A program made the translations under genes and the position numbers. Of a DNA stretch of 51,574 nt, positions 1 through 8,039 are shown piece by piece. Origin of the DNA: an uncultured Desulfobulbaceae bacterium (lineage in GTDB: Bacteria; Desulfobacterota; Desulfobulbia; Desulfobulbales; Desulfocapsaceae); the NCBI GenBank assembly GCA_903887485.1, contig CAISPV010000102.1, positions 1 through 51,574 on the forward strand. Reading direction: 5' to 3'. The notes below the pieces were generated by a model. The model was not told the origin of the DNA, did no database searches, and was given only the letters and a program-made list of their open reading frames with translations. Numbering within the stretch: the stretch's first letter is position 1; the number at the start of each line of letters is the position of its first letter.

Positions 1-110
1 CCACCGAATGGTGGTCAGTAAATCTTTTTAACATACCGCTTTGAGCGGTTCATAACTTAAAGCCACAGGTTTTACCGGTGGATACTTACTCAGTTCCTTG
101 CCCTGATTAC
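1..110 (+). other. Hairpin-rich intergenic segment, possible IS200/IS605 right end
   Basis: Three short hairpins lie in a row: CCACC/GGTGG at 1-14, CCGCT/AGCGG at 38-50, and CCACaGG-TTTTA-CCgGTGG at 63-81. The last, preceded by TTAAAG and followed by ATACTTAC, looks like the subterminal hairpin at the right end of IS200/IS605-type elements, where the TnpB omegaRNA scaffold ends. No transposase gene is visible because the window begins here. The resemblance is from memory of the family and is uncertain. The rest up to 180 holds no convincing gene, although a small palindrome around 107-124 (ACTCC/GGAGT) is present. Confidence 0.25.
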
Positions 111-186
111 TCCCGAAGGAGTGATTTTGTACCTATCCATAGCCTGTGTCTCTATGCTGAAAGAGTACCGTATGTCCGTTCTTCAT

Positions 187-227
187 AAAAAAAGGGAGCG
201 ATAACCGATTTATTGGTTGTCGCTCCC
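187..227 (-). terminator. Rho-independent terminator of the molybdoenzyme operon
   Basis: A 13-bp stem, GGGAGCGATAACC at 194-206 against GGTTGTCGCTCCC at 215-227 (one G-U pair), is followed on the minus strand by a run of seven T (187-193). It lies just after the Fe-S subunit gene, so that gene is the last of the operon and no membrane-anchor gene follows it in the same transcript. Confidence 0.85.
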
Positions 228-271
228 TTCTGGCTTTCAGCAGACTGAAGATTGAGAATCAGACAAAATCT

Positions 272-1084
272 TTATTTGTCATTCTTCTCGTCAGTCAGTC
301 CCTTCACGAGCATGGCTCCAGCCAGACCAAGCAGGCCAAGATCCCTGGCCTTGCGCATCGCTGGTTTGACCATCGATGCCATCATTGCCCGGCGTTTAAC
401 ATTGCCCATATCGGCAAGCTTAGGGGTTTCATCCTGAAAGAGAAGAGCGATATCCTTTTTCTTGCCGTAGTAGCGGGAATTCGGGCCAATGCTGCCACCC
501 TTGGGCTCCAGTCCTTTGGCTCCTTTTACCACATATTTGGCAACATCTGAATTCGGATCATCAAGGTCGCCAAAGATACGGGCATTGGTGATACAGGTCT
601 GAACACAGGCAGGAACAAGTCCGGCCTCAACGCGTGGCATGCAGTAGGTGCATTTGTCAGCCTTGCCGTCGGATGAAACATCATCGGTCAGGGCAGGGTT
701 GACGTAACGGGCACCGTAGGGACAGGCGTCTCTACAGGCTCCACAGCCAAGACAGCGGCTCTTGTCAATCTGAACAGTCCCATTAAAGGGATCTTTCCAG
801 GTTGCGGCCACTGATTTGATGGTGGTCTTACCTGTCTTTGCATCTTTAAAGGTCACATCTACCTTGTCGGCAGGGCATGCATCCACGCAGGGTGGTTTTG
901 CACAGTGGTTACAGAGACCGGGATAGTAGGTAGAGGCAAGCTCTTTTTCTACTTTGCTCGGTCCGAGGCGGCGGACCCAGTTCCGGCCAAATTCAACCGG
1001 GACCTCCCACTCCGCCTTACAGGCTATGGCGCAGGCGTGACAGCCTACACAGCGTTCTAGATCAATGATCATTCCATATTGCAT
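272..1084 (-). CDS. 4Fe-4S ferredoxin-type electron-transfer subunit of a molybdopterin oxidoreductase (PsrB/PhsB/DmsB-like)
   Basis: This is the electron-transfer subunit that carries electrons to or from the adjacent molybdoenzyme. Sixteen cysteines form four cluster motifs: C12/15/18/22, C58/61/66/70, C111/114/117/121 and C145/148/160/164, the arrangement of the DmsB/PsrB/NrfC family. There is no signal peptide, so it would travel to the periplasm bound to the Tat-exported catalytic subunit. After about residue 225 comes an unusual tail with a short hydrophobic stretch (LGLLGLAGAMLV) that might be a membrane contact. The gene follows the catalytic gene by 36 bp and ends at a terminator. 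No NrfD/PsrC-type quinol subunit is present, so the partner that links it to the membrane is unknown. The physiological substrate cannot be read from the sequence. Confidence 0.9.
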   Translation of the reverse strand: MQYGMIIDLERCVGCHACAIACKAEWEVPVEFGRNWVRRLGPSKVEKELASTYYPGLCNHCAKPPCVDACPADKVDVTFKDAKTGKTTIKSVAATWKDPFNGTVQIDKSRCLGCGACRDACPYGARYVNPALTDDVSSDGKADKCTYCMPRVEAGLVPACVQTCITNARIFGDLDDPNSDVAKYVVKGAKGLEPKGGSIGPNSRYYGKKKDIALLFQDETPKLADMGNVKRRAMMASMVKPAMRKARDLGLLGLAGAMLVKGLTDEKNDK

Positions 1085-1120
1085 CGAAAATATCCTCCTG
1101 AAAAAGGCTCAAGGTTTTGG

Positions 1121-3364
1121 TTACGCTGGAATGTCCAGGGTTTTGCCATCCTTGGTCAGTTTAACAAAGTTGTTACGCATACCATGACAGCCGGTCTCCG
1201 GGTCAATGGCAATCTTGGTGATCAGGCTCTGATCGTCAACACCTTTACCAACACCTGCTGTCATTAATGGGTTGGCTGAACCATAGCCATGGTACATATA
1301 GACACAATCTTTTCTAATGCCTGGTGTTACCTTGACGGTTGTGGTGGTCCGGGATTTAACCCCTTCACTATTGATGAAACCAACGGTGTCACCATTTTTC
1401 AAACCAAGTTTGACGGCAACTTCATCATTGAGCCATACAGGATTGTCCGGCATTTCATGATTCAACCAGACGTTGTTCTGGCTGCGGTTGAAGGTGTGAA
1501 CCGGGGCACGTCCATAAAGCAACCGGGCATGTCCGGCAGGTACACCTTCCACTGCTTTATAGGTTGGGGCTCCGGGATGACCGGCAGCAGCGACTTCGTC
1601 ACTGAATAACTGAACCTTAAAATCATCAGGCACGCCATATGGAGACTGGCCAGGCTGGAGGTGAATGCCGCCCTCGGCCTTGACAGAGGCCAAGGTGATC
1701 TTGGCGGGTTCCAAAACTTTGTCCACCAGCTCTTCCAGGGTCTGGGCCGGAATATCTTTCTCGTGGCCCATACGTTTGGCGATTTCATTGGTGATATAAA
1801 CCTGATCCTTGCGCTCGAACATGGCAGCAACCAAAGGCATACGAGGGGCGATGAACTGGGTTGGTTCCTTGTCATCGGCCTTTACCTTGCCAGTCCCGGT
1901 CTTGATGAAGTCGTGACGCTCCAGGTAGGAAGACTCAGGCAGGAGGATGTCGGCCCACATTGTTACATCGGTGGGCATGACATCGACGCACATGACAAAA
2001 TCCATGGCGTTGAACACCTGTTTCATCTTCTCCTGTTTAGGGATGGTCTGCATTGGGTTCTGGCCCCAGACCACGCAACCCTTGATCGGATAAGGCTTAC
2101 CGCTGATCGCGCAGTCACGGATCAATTCGGTCGGGGTGCCAGGAGGACTGAAAGGATAAACCTTTTTATCGCTGACGAAGTTGAGGTTATGCTCATTACC
2201 ATGCTCATGCTTGGGCCAGCCTGGCTTACCAAGTTTGGCGTTAATGGGATCAATCCAACCGCCTTTCACATAGTAGGCGCCAAGAAGCCCGGTCAAACAG
2301 GCCAAGGCCCGTTCACGCTGGAAGTCGTTGCCGTACCAGGATACATGGCGACCTGGATGGATGGCCACATTCGGGGCGTTGGCAGCAAGCAGTTCAGCCA
2401 CTTCCTTGATCTGGGCGGCTGGGATGTCACACTCTTTGGCTGCCTTGTCCAGGGTCCATTCAGAAATGGCCGCGGAGAACTTGTCAAAACCGACAGTATG
2501 TTTGGCTACAAACTCCTTGTCATACTTGTTGTTCTTGACCAGGTAGTTCATAATTGCCAAGAGATAGGCGGTATCGGTGCCTGGCTTGATTTGAACCCAG
2601 ATGTCGGATTTGGCGGCCGAGGCAGAGTAGCGTGGATCGGCGACAACCAGTTTGGCGCCACCCTGCAGACCTTTGATATAGCCCTTGATGTGGGAGACAT
2701 GGATGTTTTCACCCAGATGACTGCCAACGAGGAAGATGACCTTGGCGTTAGCCATGTCAACGGTCTCATTGGGGGCCTTGCCGGTGGTGGCCACATAGGC
2801 GGTGTCCCGGATGCCGCGGCACTGGAAAAATGATGCCTCACTCACATTGGTGGTGCCTACCGCGTGCTCAAAATAGTGCATTGGATATGTGGCAGACGCA
2901 CCATGGGGAAATATGCATATCCCCTGGGGACCATGCTGATCAACAACGGCCTTGAGTTTGGAACCACACTCGTCGAGTGCCTCCTGCCAGGAAATACGCT
3001 TCCACACAGGCTCACCGCGTTTTCCCACGTTTTTCAAGGGGTATTTCAAACGGTCCACATCGTAGAGCAGTTTGACACCGGCGTTGCCGCGGGCACAAAT
3101 GGACATGCCGTTGTCAATGGACTTGGGATTGCCCTCAAGTTTCATCAACTGACCATCGCGAATCTTGCCTGTCAGCTGACAGCGCCAGAAACACATTTCG
3201 CATACTCCGCCGACCACAGTTGTGTCACCCATGGTGCCCTTAGCTTCAAGGGACGCTTTCTTGGCCACACCTGTTTCTGCGGAGACGACCTTGGACAGCG
3301 GTACCGCGGCTGCTGCCAGGGATGCTGTCTGAAGGAACTTACGCCTCGTTAAGTTGAAAGCCAT
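1121..3364 (-). CDS. Tat-exported molybdopterin oxidoreductase catalytic subunit (PsrA/PhsA-like)
   Basis: A DMSO-reductase-family molybdoenzyme of 747 aa. The start at 3364 is chosen over an upstream ATG at 3394 because AGGAGG precedes it by 9 nt and the protein then begins with a Tat signal (RRKFLQ at residues 7-12). An N-terminal Fe-S motif follows (C55, C58, C62, C90). The stretch SFFQCRGIRD around C182 offers a cysteine as likely Mo ligand, as in polysulfide, thiosulfate, tetrathionate and arsenate reductases rather than the Ser of DmsA. The C-terminal molybdopterin-dinucleotide-binding domain is complete. The start overlaps the chaperone gene by 26 bp, indicating translational coupling. 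A sulfur-compound reductase is the likeliest role, but direction and substrate are inference. Confidence 0.85.
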   Translation of the reverse strand: MAFNLTRRKFLQTASLAAAAVPLSKVVSAETGVAKKASLEAKGTMGDTTVVGGVCEMCFWRCQLTGKIRDGQLMKLEGNPKSIDNGMSICARGNAGVKLLYDVDRLKYPLKNVGKRGEPVWKRISWQEALDECGSKLKAVVDQHGPQGICIFPHGASATYPMHYFEHAVGTTNVSEASFFQCRGIRDTAYVATTGKAPNETVDMANAKVIFLVGSHLGENIHVSHIKGYIKGLQGGAKLVVADPRYSASAAKSDIWVQIKPGTDTAYLLAIMNYLVKNNKYDKEFVAKHTVGFDKFSAAISEWTLDKAAKECDIPAAQIKEVAELLAANAPNVAIHPGRHVSWYGNDFQRERALACLTGLLGAYYVKGGWIDPINAKLGKPGWPKHEHGNEHNLNFVSDKKVYPFSPPGTPTELIRDCAISGKPYPIKGCVVWGQNPMQTIPKQEKMKQVFNAMDFVMCVDVMPTDVTMWADILLPESSYLERHDFIKTGTGKVKADDKEPTQFIAPRMPLVAAMFERKDQVYITNEIAKRMGHEKDIPAQTLEELVDKVLEPAKITLASVKAEGGIHLQPGQSPYGVPDDFKVQLFSDEVAAAGHPGAPTYKAVEGVPAGHARLLYGRAPVHTFNRSQNNVWLNHEMPDNPVWLNDEVAVKLGLKNGDTVGFINSEGVKSRTTTTVKVTPGIRKDCVYMYHGYGSANPLMTAGVGKGVDDQSLITKIAIDPETGCHGMRNNFVKLTKDGKTLDIPA

Positions 3365-3929
3365 CTTCCTCTTCCTCCTTTGTAAAAGAATCAATTAAGG
3401 TTACAACCATCCTGTAATAAGGATGGCGCGTTTTTTCTGCCACTCGGGGATAAAATTGTTTGTACCAGGGTCGAAACAGTTTGCTTAAGAATTCTTCCTC
3501 TCCGTCAAAATCTTCTTCTTCGGTCAGGAGTGAAAGGAATTCAAGCTCGTGGATAAGATGATCAGGGAGGTCGGCGTCTTGTTCCATCGCAAAACCTTTT
3601 TCCCGATAAAAGGTCAGGGTCTTAAGGGCAAAGGCCCCTTGAATAGACTGATCCATGTAAACCGAGGCATAGGGTGGGGCGACTACATGGGGAACTCCGT
3701 TGATGAACATTCGGGTATATTCTATCTGCAGCTCTTCGATGAAATCTGGCGATTGTTCCAATGCATCTCGTATCTCTTTGCCTTCGGTGATGGCGCCAAA
3801 GGTGCCCAGAAGATTGTAGAAAACTTGAAAAAAATCATCGTTCATCCACTCTGGGTCAGGATATTGAATACATTGAGCCATGAAACGATAGAGAGAAGCG
3901 ATATCTTGAGATGTGGCTGATTCTGACAT
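3339..3929 (-). CDS. TorD/DmsD-family molybdoenzyme maturation chaperone
   Basis: A 196-aa, acidic, helix-rich cytoplasmic protein with the family's conserved E-x-x-x-L-x-L-x-x-Y-T-R-M-F region and the P-P-Y-A-S-V-Y segment, followed by a C-terminal helical half. Such chaperones bind the Tat signal of their molybdoenzyme and hold export until the cofactor is inserted. It is the first gene of the operon and overlaps the catalytic gene by 26 bp, so the two products are made together. No clear ribosome-binding site is seen before the ATG at 3929. The dedicated partner is inferred from position. Confidence 0.85.
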   Translation of the reverse strand: MSESATSQDIASLYRFMAQCIQYPDPEWMNDDFFQVFYNLLGTFGAITEGKEIRDALEQSPDFIEELQIEYTRMFINGVPHVVAPPYASVYMDQSIQGAFALKTLTFYREKGFAMEQDADLPDHLIHELEFLSLLTEEEDFDGEEEFLSKLFRPWYKQFYPRVAEKTRHPYYRMVVTLIDSFTKEEEEDGFQLNEA

Positions 3930-4063
3930 AATGAGAGAAAAAAGCTATAAAGTAATGGGTGGGGTTAATGGAGCAACCCTTGAAGCTCAGGTCGTGATAA
4001 AGGTATGAGATGTATCATATTGAAACACATGACTTTGACGTAACCGTTTTTAATTAAATAATA

Positions 4064-4092
4064 ATTTAATCGAGGATTGACGCAACTGTCAA
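4064..4092 (-). promoter_or_regulatory. Possible sigma-70 promoter of the molybdoenzyme operon
   Basis: TTGACA at 4092-4087 is followed after 17 nt by TTAAAT at 4069-4064, upstream of the TorD-type gene. Immediately upstream are two direct copies of TATCGTT (plus-strand notation, 4097-4103 and 4111-4117), with a 14-nt period. Tandem copies just above a -35 box could be an activator site. The region 3930-4194 is otherwise A/T-rich and shows no gene. Confidence 0.35.
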
Positions 4093-4194
4093 GGGATATC
4101 GTTTTAATTGTATCGTTAAAAAGAGGCAATAACTTCCAATGATTTCTTCGAAGGATGTAATGTACACATGAAAACCGATCCAGCGATTGGCAAT

Positions 4195-4232
4195 AAAAAA
4201 AGGAATTTCCGGCAGATGCCTGAAACTCCTTT
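4195..4232 (-). terminator. Terminator after tRNA-His
   Basis: On the minus strand GGAGTTTC pairs with GAAATTCC (one G-U) around an inner GGCA/TGCC, followed by seven T at 4201-4195. It lies a few bases after the tRNA CCA end. Confidence 0.75.
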
Positions 4233-4240
4233 TTCATAGG

Positions 4241-4317
4241 TGGGGTGAATGATGGGACTCGAACCCACGACTTCTTGGACCACAACCAAGTGCTACCACC
4301 AGCTGAGCTACATTCAC
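4241..4317 (-). tRNA. tRNA-His (anticodon GTG)
   Basis: The cloverleaf is complete: acceptor GTGAATG/CATTCAC, anticodon stem CTTGG/CCAAG enclosing TTGTGGT (anticodon GTG), and a T arm with GTTCGAGTC. The discriminator base is C and the 3' CCA is encoded. The base just before the acceptor stem (4318) gives G, matching the extra G-1 typical of tRNA-His. It appears to be transcribed alone from its own promoter with its own terminator. Confidence 0.95.
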
Positions 4318-4333
4318 CACATAAATTGTCACA

Positions 4334-4364
4334 ATTATATACCCGTTGGCTCTGGTTTTGGCAA
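4334..4364 (-). promoter_or_regulatory. Promoter of tRNA-His
   Basis: TTGCCA at 4364-4359 is followed after 17 nt by TATATAAT at 4341-4334, about 17 nt before the mature tRNA 5' end. Confidence 0.6.
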
Positions 4365-4382
4365 GGGTAAAATTGCAGGGCT

Positions 4383-4422
4383 AGTCAAGAAATAAAGTGG
4401 TTTTTTCTCATATTTCTTGACT
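4383..4422. repeat. Perfect 12-bp inverted repeat between the zinc-ribbon gene and tRNA-His
   Basis: AGTCAAGAAATA (4383-4394) and TATTTCTTGACT (4411-4422) are exact reverse complements with a 16-nt loop. It lacks a T run on either strand. It may close the mRNA of the upstream zinc-ribbon gene or be a protein-binding site near the tRNA promoter. Confidence 0.6.
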
Positions 4423-4474
4423 GTCCTTGAAACCGCTCTGTTTTGCCCCCAAGGTATTATTCAGCAAAAATGAC

Positions 4475-5125
4475 TTACAGATCTGCCTTGCAGTGCATAC
4501 ATTTCTGGGCCTGGGCCTTGATGAGCTCGGCACAGTGCGGACACTCTTTTTTAAAGTGGGCCTTGAGGATTTCACTGATAATCATACCGCACTCCTGGGT
4601 CAGAGATGTGTCCCTAAAGGTGTGATTCCTGATGGGATCAATACAGGAAAGATCATTGAGCTGCCTCAGGCAGGCAACGGCCTTCTGTCTGTTGACAAGT
4701 CGTGCCGATTCATCAAGGATCAAGGTCATAATCGGCTCCAGATTGTGACCTTCCACGCAGGTGTCAAGGGCAATCACTGCCTCCTGTTCCTTGACGTATC
4801 GTGTGTTTTGCATCTTCACTGCCTCGGTGTCAATGATGCTGCCGGTGAAGGCATATTCACTGGCAACCATCATCACGTTTTGTTCTTTGCTTCCTGGCAG
4901 CTGCATGCAACGATACGAACCCCTGTGGCCATACTGGAGTTCGATGTGCTGCCAGCCATTTTTAAAGACTGGGCATTCATTGTTCAAGCAGATAAACAGG
5001 ACTTCTGAGCCCCAGCCGAGGCCGTCACCAACATGGACGGGGGGAGCTTCACAGCAGGACATTGCGGTCTGACAACGAGGGCAGATATGAACTTCGTCAA
5101 GATAACTGAAATCACGGGTAAACAT
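4475..5125 (-). CDS. Double zinc-ribbon protein of unknown function
   Basis: A 216-aa soluble protein. Residues 15-60 hold a Cys-rich zinc-binding region (CPRC, CC, then C-x-x-x-x-C-P), and the last 22 residues form a second ribbon (CPHC ... CMHC). Between them is a helical segment (about 95-180) of HEAT- or TPR-like appearance. I do not recognise a named family with certainty; similar proteins are annotated as zinc-ribbon hypotheticals. AGGAGA 8 nt before the ATG supports the start. It stands alone, without a functional neighbour. Confidence 0.75.
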   Translation of the reverse strand: MFTRDFSYLDEVHICPRCQTAMSCCEAPPVHVGDGLGWGSEVLFICLNNECPVFKNGWQHIELQYGHRGSYRCMQLPGSKEQNVMMVASEYAFTGSIIDTEAVKMQNTRYVKEQEAVIALDTCVEGHNLEPIMTLILDESARLVNRQKAVACLRQLNDLSCIDPIRNHTFRDTSLTQECGMIISEILKAHFKKECPHCAELIKAQAQKCMHCKADL

Positions 5126-5251
5126 ATGTCTTTCTCCTGAATAGGGATGGATCGATTTGTGAAAAAGTCTTACGGGTTAAATTTATACGCTTGATTATTA
5201 ATAAAATTATTGAGCATCCTGGTTCTTTTGCTGAAAAGATTCAGGGGTGGC

Positions 5252-5278
5252 GCATTGTGTTCCTTCCGACCGAAGGAG
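5252..5278. repeat. Short REP-like palindrome
   Basis: TTCCTTCCGACCGAAGGAGTGA contains a TCCTTC/GAAGGA inverted repeat with a tight loop. It resembles the dispersed palindromes ending in GGAGTGACG found between genes in many related genomes; a similar GGAGTGACG motif occurs near 27665. Confidence 0.35.
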
Positions 5279-5287
5279 TGACGGGCC

Positions 5288-5431
5288 TCAGCCAAGGCCT
5301 TTTATCCCTCCGTAAAAGTAGAGAAGGAGAAGCCAGCAACCCAGGATCAAGACAAGGAGGATATTGGCTGAGCGTTTTTTTTCAGGCAGCTTGGTGTCAC
5401 CGTCGGCTCTAATCTCCTGGTTTTCTTGCAC
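5288..5431 (-). CDS. Small single-span membrane protein
   Basis: A 47-aa ORF that starts with GTG one base after the TAA of the PheA-TyrA fusion gene, with GGGAG about 11 nt upstream inside that gene's end. The N-terminal half is charged and polar (ending PEKKRS); then comes one hydrophobic segment rich in Leu and aromatic residues (about residues 24-42) and a short glycine-rich tail. Positive charges before the span predict a cytoplasmic N-terminus. The tight spacing suggests translational coupling. I know no family for it. The 5132-5287 stretch before the next gene holds only a REP-like palindrome. Confidence 0.6.
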   Translation of the reverse strand: MQENQEIRADGDTKLPEKKRSANILLVLILGCWLLLLYFYGGIKGLG

Positions 5432-5432
5432 C

Positions 5433-7130
5433 TTATACTTCTCCCTTCATCCCTGCCCTGGTCAGGACCGCATCGACAGCCCGGGCCTGCTTCATCCGCG
5501 CATCGAGAAAGGCAGGCGTTAGATAGGCGCGGTTTTGATCCATCAGGTCACAGAGTTCGGTAATCTTTCCTTCTTCTGCAAGATCAATGATCTTCAAAAG
5601 ATTTTCGGCAAAGCTGTGCACAATTTTTCTACCATCACCACTGGTGGCCATGATCTCGGCATAGGTACGGGGATTCTGATTATGCACCCGGGCCATGGCC
5701 AGAATACCATAAAGCGAGGTGAGTGTGGAATGGCTGCCGATATCTTTGCAGTTGATCCCGTGCTGCCTGAGGGCTGCGGCCATAGCCACGGAGATGATGG
5801 TCGGCAGTTTCTGGCCAACCCCCATAAGCAGGTCATGTTTGTCTGGAGTGTCCTGGAAGATATCAGCGCCGTGTTTGTAGAGAAAGGCCTCAAATTCTCC
5901 ACAAAAACTGCCGCTGCGAGGCGTTCGTACCACCGAGGCATTTTTGTCTTTCATGGTCACTGCCTGGGGGCCCCAGAGGTTGTGGACCAGCATGATCTCT
6001 ACGCCTTGACGGGTCAGCTTCATAGCAGTCTGCAGGGTATTTTCAGATTCACCGGCCAGCAGGATCAGGGCCTGGCCATCTTTGAGCAGCCCCCCATATT
6101 GGCGGATGGTCTCAGCCGTGACCGAGATGGGAACGCAGATGATGACCACATCAACCTGAGGAATCATCTCATCCGGTCGCAGGGTAGTGGAACGGCCGGT
6201 CATCAAGGTACGGTAGCCTTCATTCTCCAGGCGGTCCGCAAACCAGCTGCTCATGTCACCGGTACCGATGAAGCCGAAAGTCTTGATCTTCTTGACCCGC
6301 ATATCAACACGGGGGAAGGAACCAAGGAGTTTCAGCGAGCCTTCTTCCTGAATGATATTCTTTTCAATACTTTCCAGGGCCCGGCTCAGCAATTCATCGC
6401 CGATGTGTCCTTCCGCCTCGATGTAAATCTGCAGTTTCTGGGTCTTGATATCATTTTCCGAACGAAGATCCAGGATGTTGATACCGCGCCTGGTGAATTC
6501 ACCGAGGATATCAACAAGCATCCCCACCCGGTCTTTGAGCGGTCGGGTGATGATGGCTGTGGCGTCATACCCTGTCTGGCTGGCCAGATTGGAACCAAGA
6601 ACGGCAAAGCGGGTGCGGTTATGGGGAACCACCTCCCTGGTCAGGATTTCCAGGCCATGTTTGCACAGCAATTCTTCCGATTCGATGACCGCATGGTCGA
6701 GGAGATGGCGATTTTTTATATCGGCAAGGGTCATGTCGATATCCTGCACGGTCATCAGGGTGGCTGTTGGATAATTTTCGGCGATATACTCTTCGCACTG
6801 GCGGAAGACCGAGCCGCGACCAACGATGGTTTTTATCTCTCTCTTTCCGTCTGGTTGTTGCAGGGCGCCAAGAGAGAGGTGGATAGGCAGGACGATATTG
6901 TCAATCCAGTATCCTTCTTCAAGTTGTTCCATGAGACGGAAGTACTCTTTGATCTCGCCTTCCCGTGTATTGTAGATAGGAATGAGGGCCAGATCGGTTT
7001 CTTCGTTGATAAAGGCATTGATGATGTCAGGGATACGGTTATAGAAACGAAGGGTGGCGTCAGGCGCGTATTTGCGCGCGGCCTGACAGCCGTTTGAGCC
7101 GTCGGGTCCGAGGGTGGCGATACTGATCAT
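5433..7130 (-). CDS. Prephenate dehydratase-ACT-prephenate dehydrogenase fusion
   Basis: A 565-aa cytoplasmic enzyme for Phe and Tyr synthesis from prephenate. Residues 1-185 look like a prephenate dehydratase domain: the entry motif LGPDGSNGCQAA is a variant of GPxGTxS, and the catalytic TRF triplet is at 173-175. Residues about 193-275 are an ACT regulatory domain (KDRVGMLVDILGEF), the usual Phe sensor. From 283 on comes a TyrA domain with the NAD(P) loop FGFIGTG (285-291) and active-site His at LVHNLWGP (H383). No chorismate mutase domain is present. Whether the dehydratase half is active or only regulatory is open, since its first motif has S for T. The ATG start has no strong ribosome-binding site. 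Confidence 0.8.
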   Translation of the reverse strand: MISIATLGPDGSNGCQAARKYAPDATLRFYNRIPDIINAFINEETDLALIPIYNTREGEIKEYFRLMEQLEEGYWIDNIVLPIHLSLGALQQPDGKREIKTIVGRGSVFRQCEEYIAENYPTATLMTVQDIDMTLADIKNRHLLDHAVIESEELLCKHGLEILTREVVPHNRTRFAVLGSNLASQTGYDATAIITRPLKDRVGMLVDILGEFTRRGINILDLRSENDIKTQKLQIYIEAEGHIGDELLSRALESIEKNIIQEEGSLKLLGSFPRVDMRVKKIKTFGFIGTGDMSSWFADRLENEGYRTLMTGRSTTLRPDEMIPQVDVVIICVPISVTAETIRQYGGLLKDGQALILLAGESENTLQTAMKLTRQGVEIMLVHNLWGPQAVTMKDKNASVVRTPRSGSFCGEFEAFLYKHGADIFQDTPDKHDLLMGVGQKLPTIISVAMAAALRQHGINCKDIGSHSTLTSLYGILAMARVHNQNPRTYAEIMATSGDGRKIVHSFAENLLKIIDLAEEGKITELCDLMDQNRAYLTPAFLDARMKQARAVDAVLTRAGMKGEV

Positions 7131-7286
7131 GGCTGATTCTGCTGGTTAGAGGTAGTAAAGGTGCTCAAGTTCCTCAGGATACATAAATTATTTTGGCAGA
7201 ATAAACATTCTGAGCGGGTAAGACAAGTGATCCTTCTTTTTTTCTCAATATCATGAGTTGAGAGTGAGGGTATTTTATTCTCTTTG

Positions 7287-8021
7287 TCATCTTGATATTC
7301 TGGTCAGATGGATCAGAAACTCGCTGTTTCCCTTGGGGCCAACAATCGGGGAACGGGCAACTCCCTGGCTGGTCAGGCCAATCTTTTCGCTGAAACTCAA
7401 GATTTTGGTGATAGCCTCTTCGTGAAGTAGAGGATCGACAACAACCCCGCCCTTGGGGATCTTCTCTCGGGGTAGTTCAAACTGCGGTTTGATCAGAGCG
7501 ATCAGGTGGATTTCTTCACCAAAAAGGGGGAGTAGGGGTGGAATCAGTTTGGTCAGCGAGATAAAAGAGGAGTCAATAACGGCCAGTTCAAGGGCTTCAG
7601 GGATCTGATCTCTGCTGATTGTTCGGGCATTAAAGCGTTCAATCACTACGACTCGAGGGTCTTGACGCAGTTTCCAATCAAGTTGGCCATAACCAACATC
7701 AACAGCATACACCTTGCTGGCGCCATGTTGGAGCAGGCAATCGGTAAAACCACCGCTTGAGGCGCCAATATCTGCGCAAATCTGCCCTGTTGGATCATAA
7801 TGAAAGGCATCGAGAGCGCCTTTTAACTTTACACCCCCTCGCGAAACATAGGGGCAACAGGGCTTGACTTGAATCTTAACATCAGGGTTAAAAGAAGAAC
7901 CCGCTTTATCTACCAACTGTTCATTGACCAGAACCTGCCCGGCGCCTATCAGCGCTCGGGCTTTGGTCAGATTCTCGGCCAGTCCGGAGATAACAAGGAT
8001 TTCGTCAAGGCGTTGTTTCAC
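7287..8021 (-). CDS. tlyA: TlyA-family rRNA 2'-O-methyltransferase
   Basis: A 244-aa protein with an S4 RNA-binding domain (1-60) followed by an FtsJ-type methyltransferase domain. The SAM loop is DIGASSGGFTDCLL (about 84-97). The K-D-K-E catalytic set is plausible at SRGGVKL, VIDSSFIS, LIKPQFE and NSEFLI. TlyA methylates cytidines of 16S and/or 23S rRNA. The start is a GTG at 8021, the only start codon after an in-frame TAG, with AGGAG about 15 nt upstream. It follows cpoB by 18 bp and probably shares its transcript. Confidence 0.9.
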   Translation of the reverse strand: MKQRLDEILVISGLAENLTKARALIGAGQVLVNEQLVDKAGSSFNPDVKIQVKPCCPYVSRGGVKLKGALDAFHYDPTGQICADIGASSGGFTDCLLQHGASKVYAVDVGYGQLDWKLRQDPRVVVIERFNARTISRDQIPEALELAVIDSSFISLTKLIPPLLPLFGEEIHLIALIKPQFELPREKIPKGGVVVDPLLHEEAITKILSFSEKIGLTSQGVARSPIVGPKGNSEFLIHLTRISR

Positions 8022-8039
8022 TGGGCACGCGAAACTCTC

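Noticed and set aside
1661-2833. 390-aa open frame on the plus strand antisense to the molybdoenzyme gene
   Set aside because: The minus-strand frame is an unmistakable molybdoenzyme; the antisense frame has low-complexity composition and no family motif.
3965-4285. 106-aa minus-strand frame running out of tRNA-His
   Set aside because: It starts inside the tRNA and runs through its terminator; no homology signs.
5535-7097. 520-aa plus-strand frame opposite the PheA-TyrA fusion
   Set aside because: Shadow of a conserved gene; no start signal or domain.
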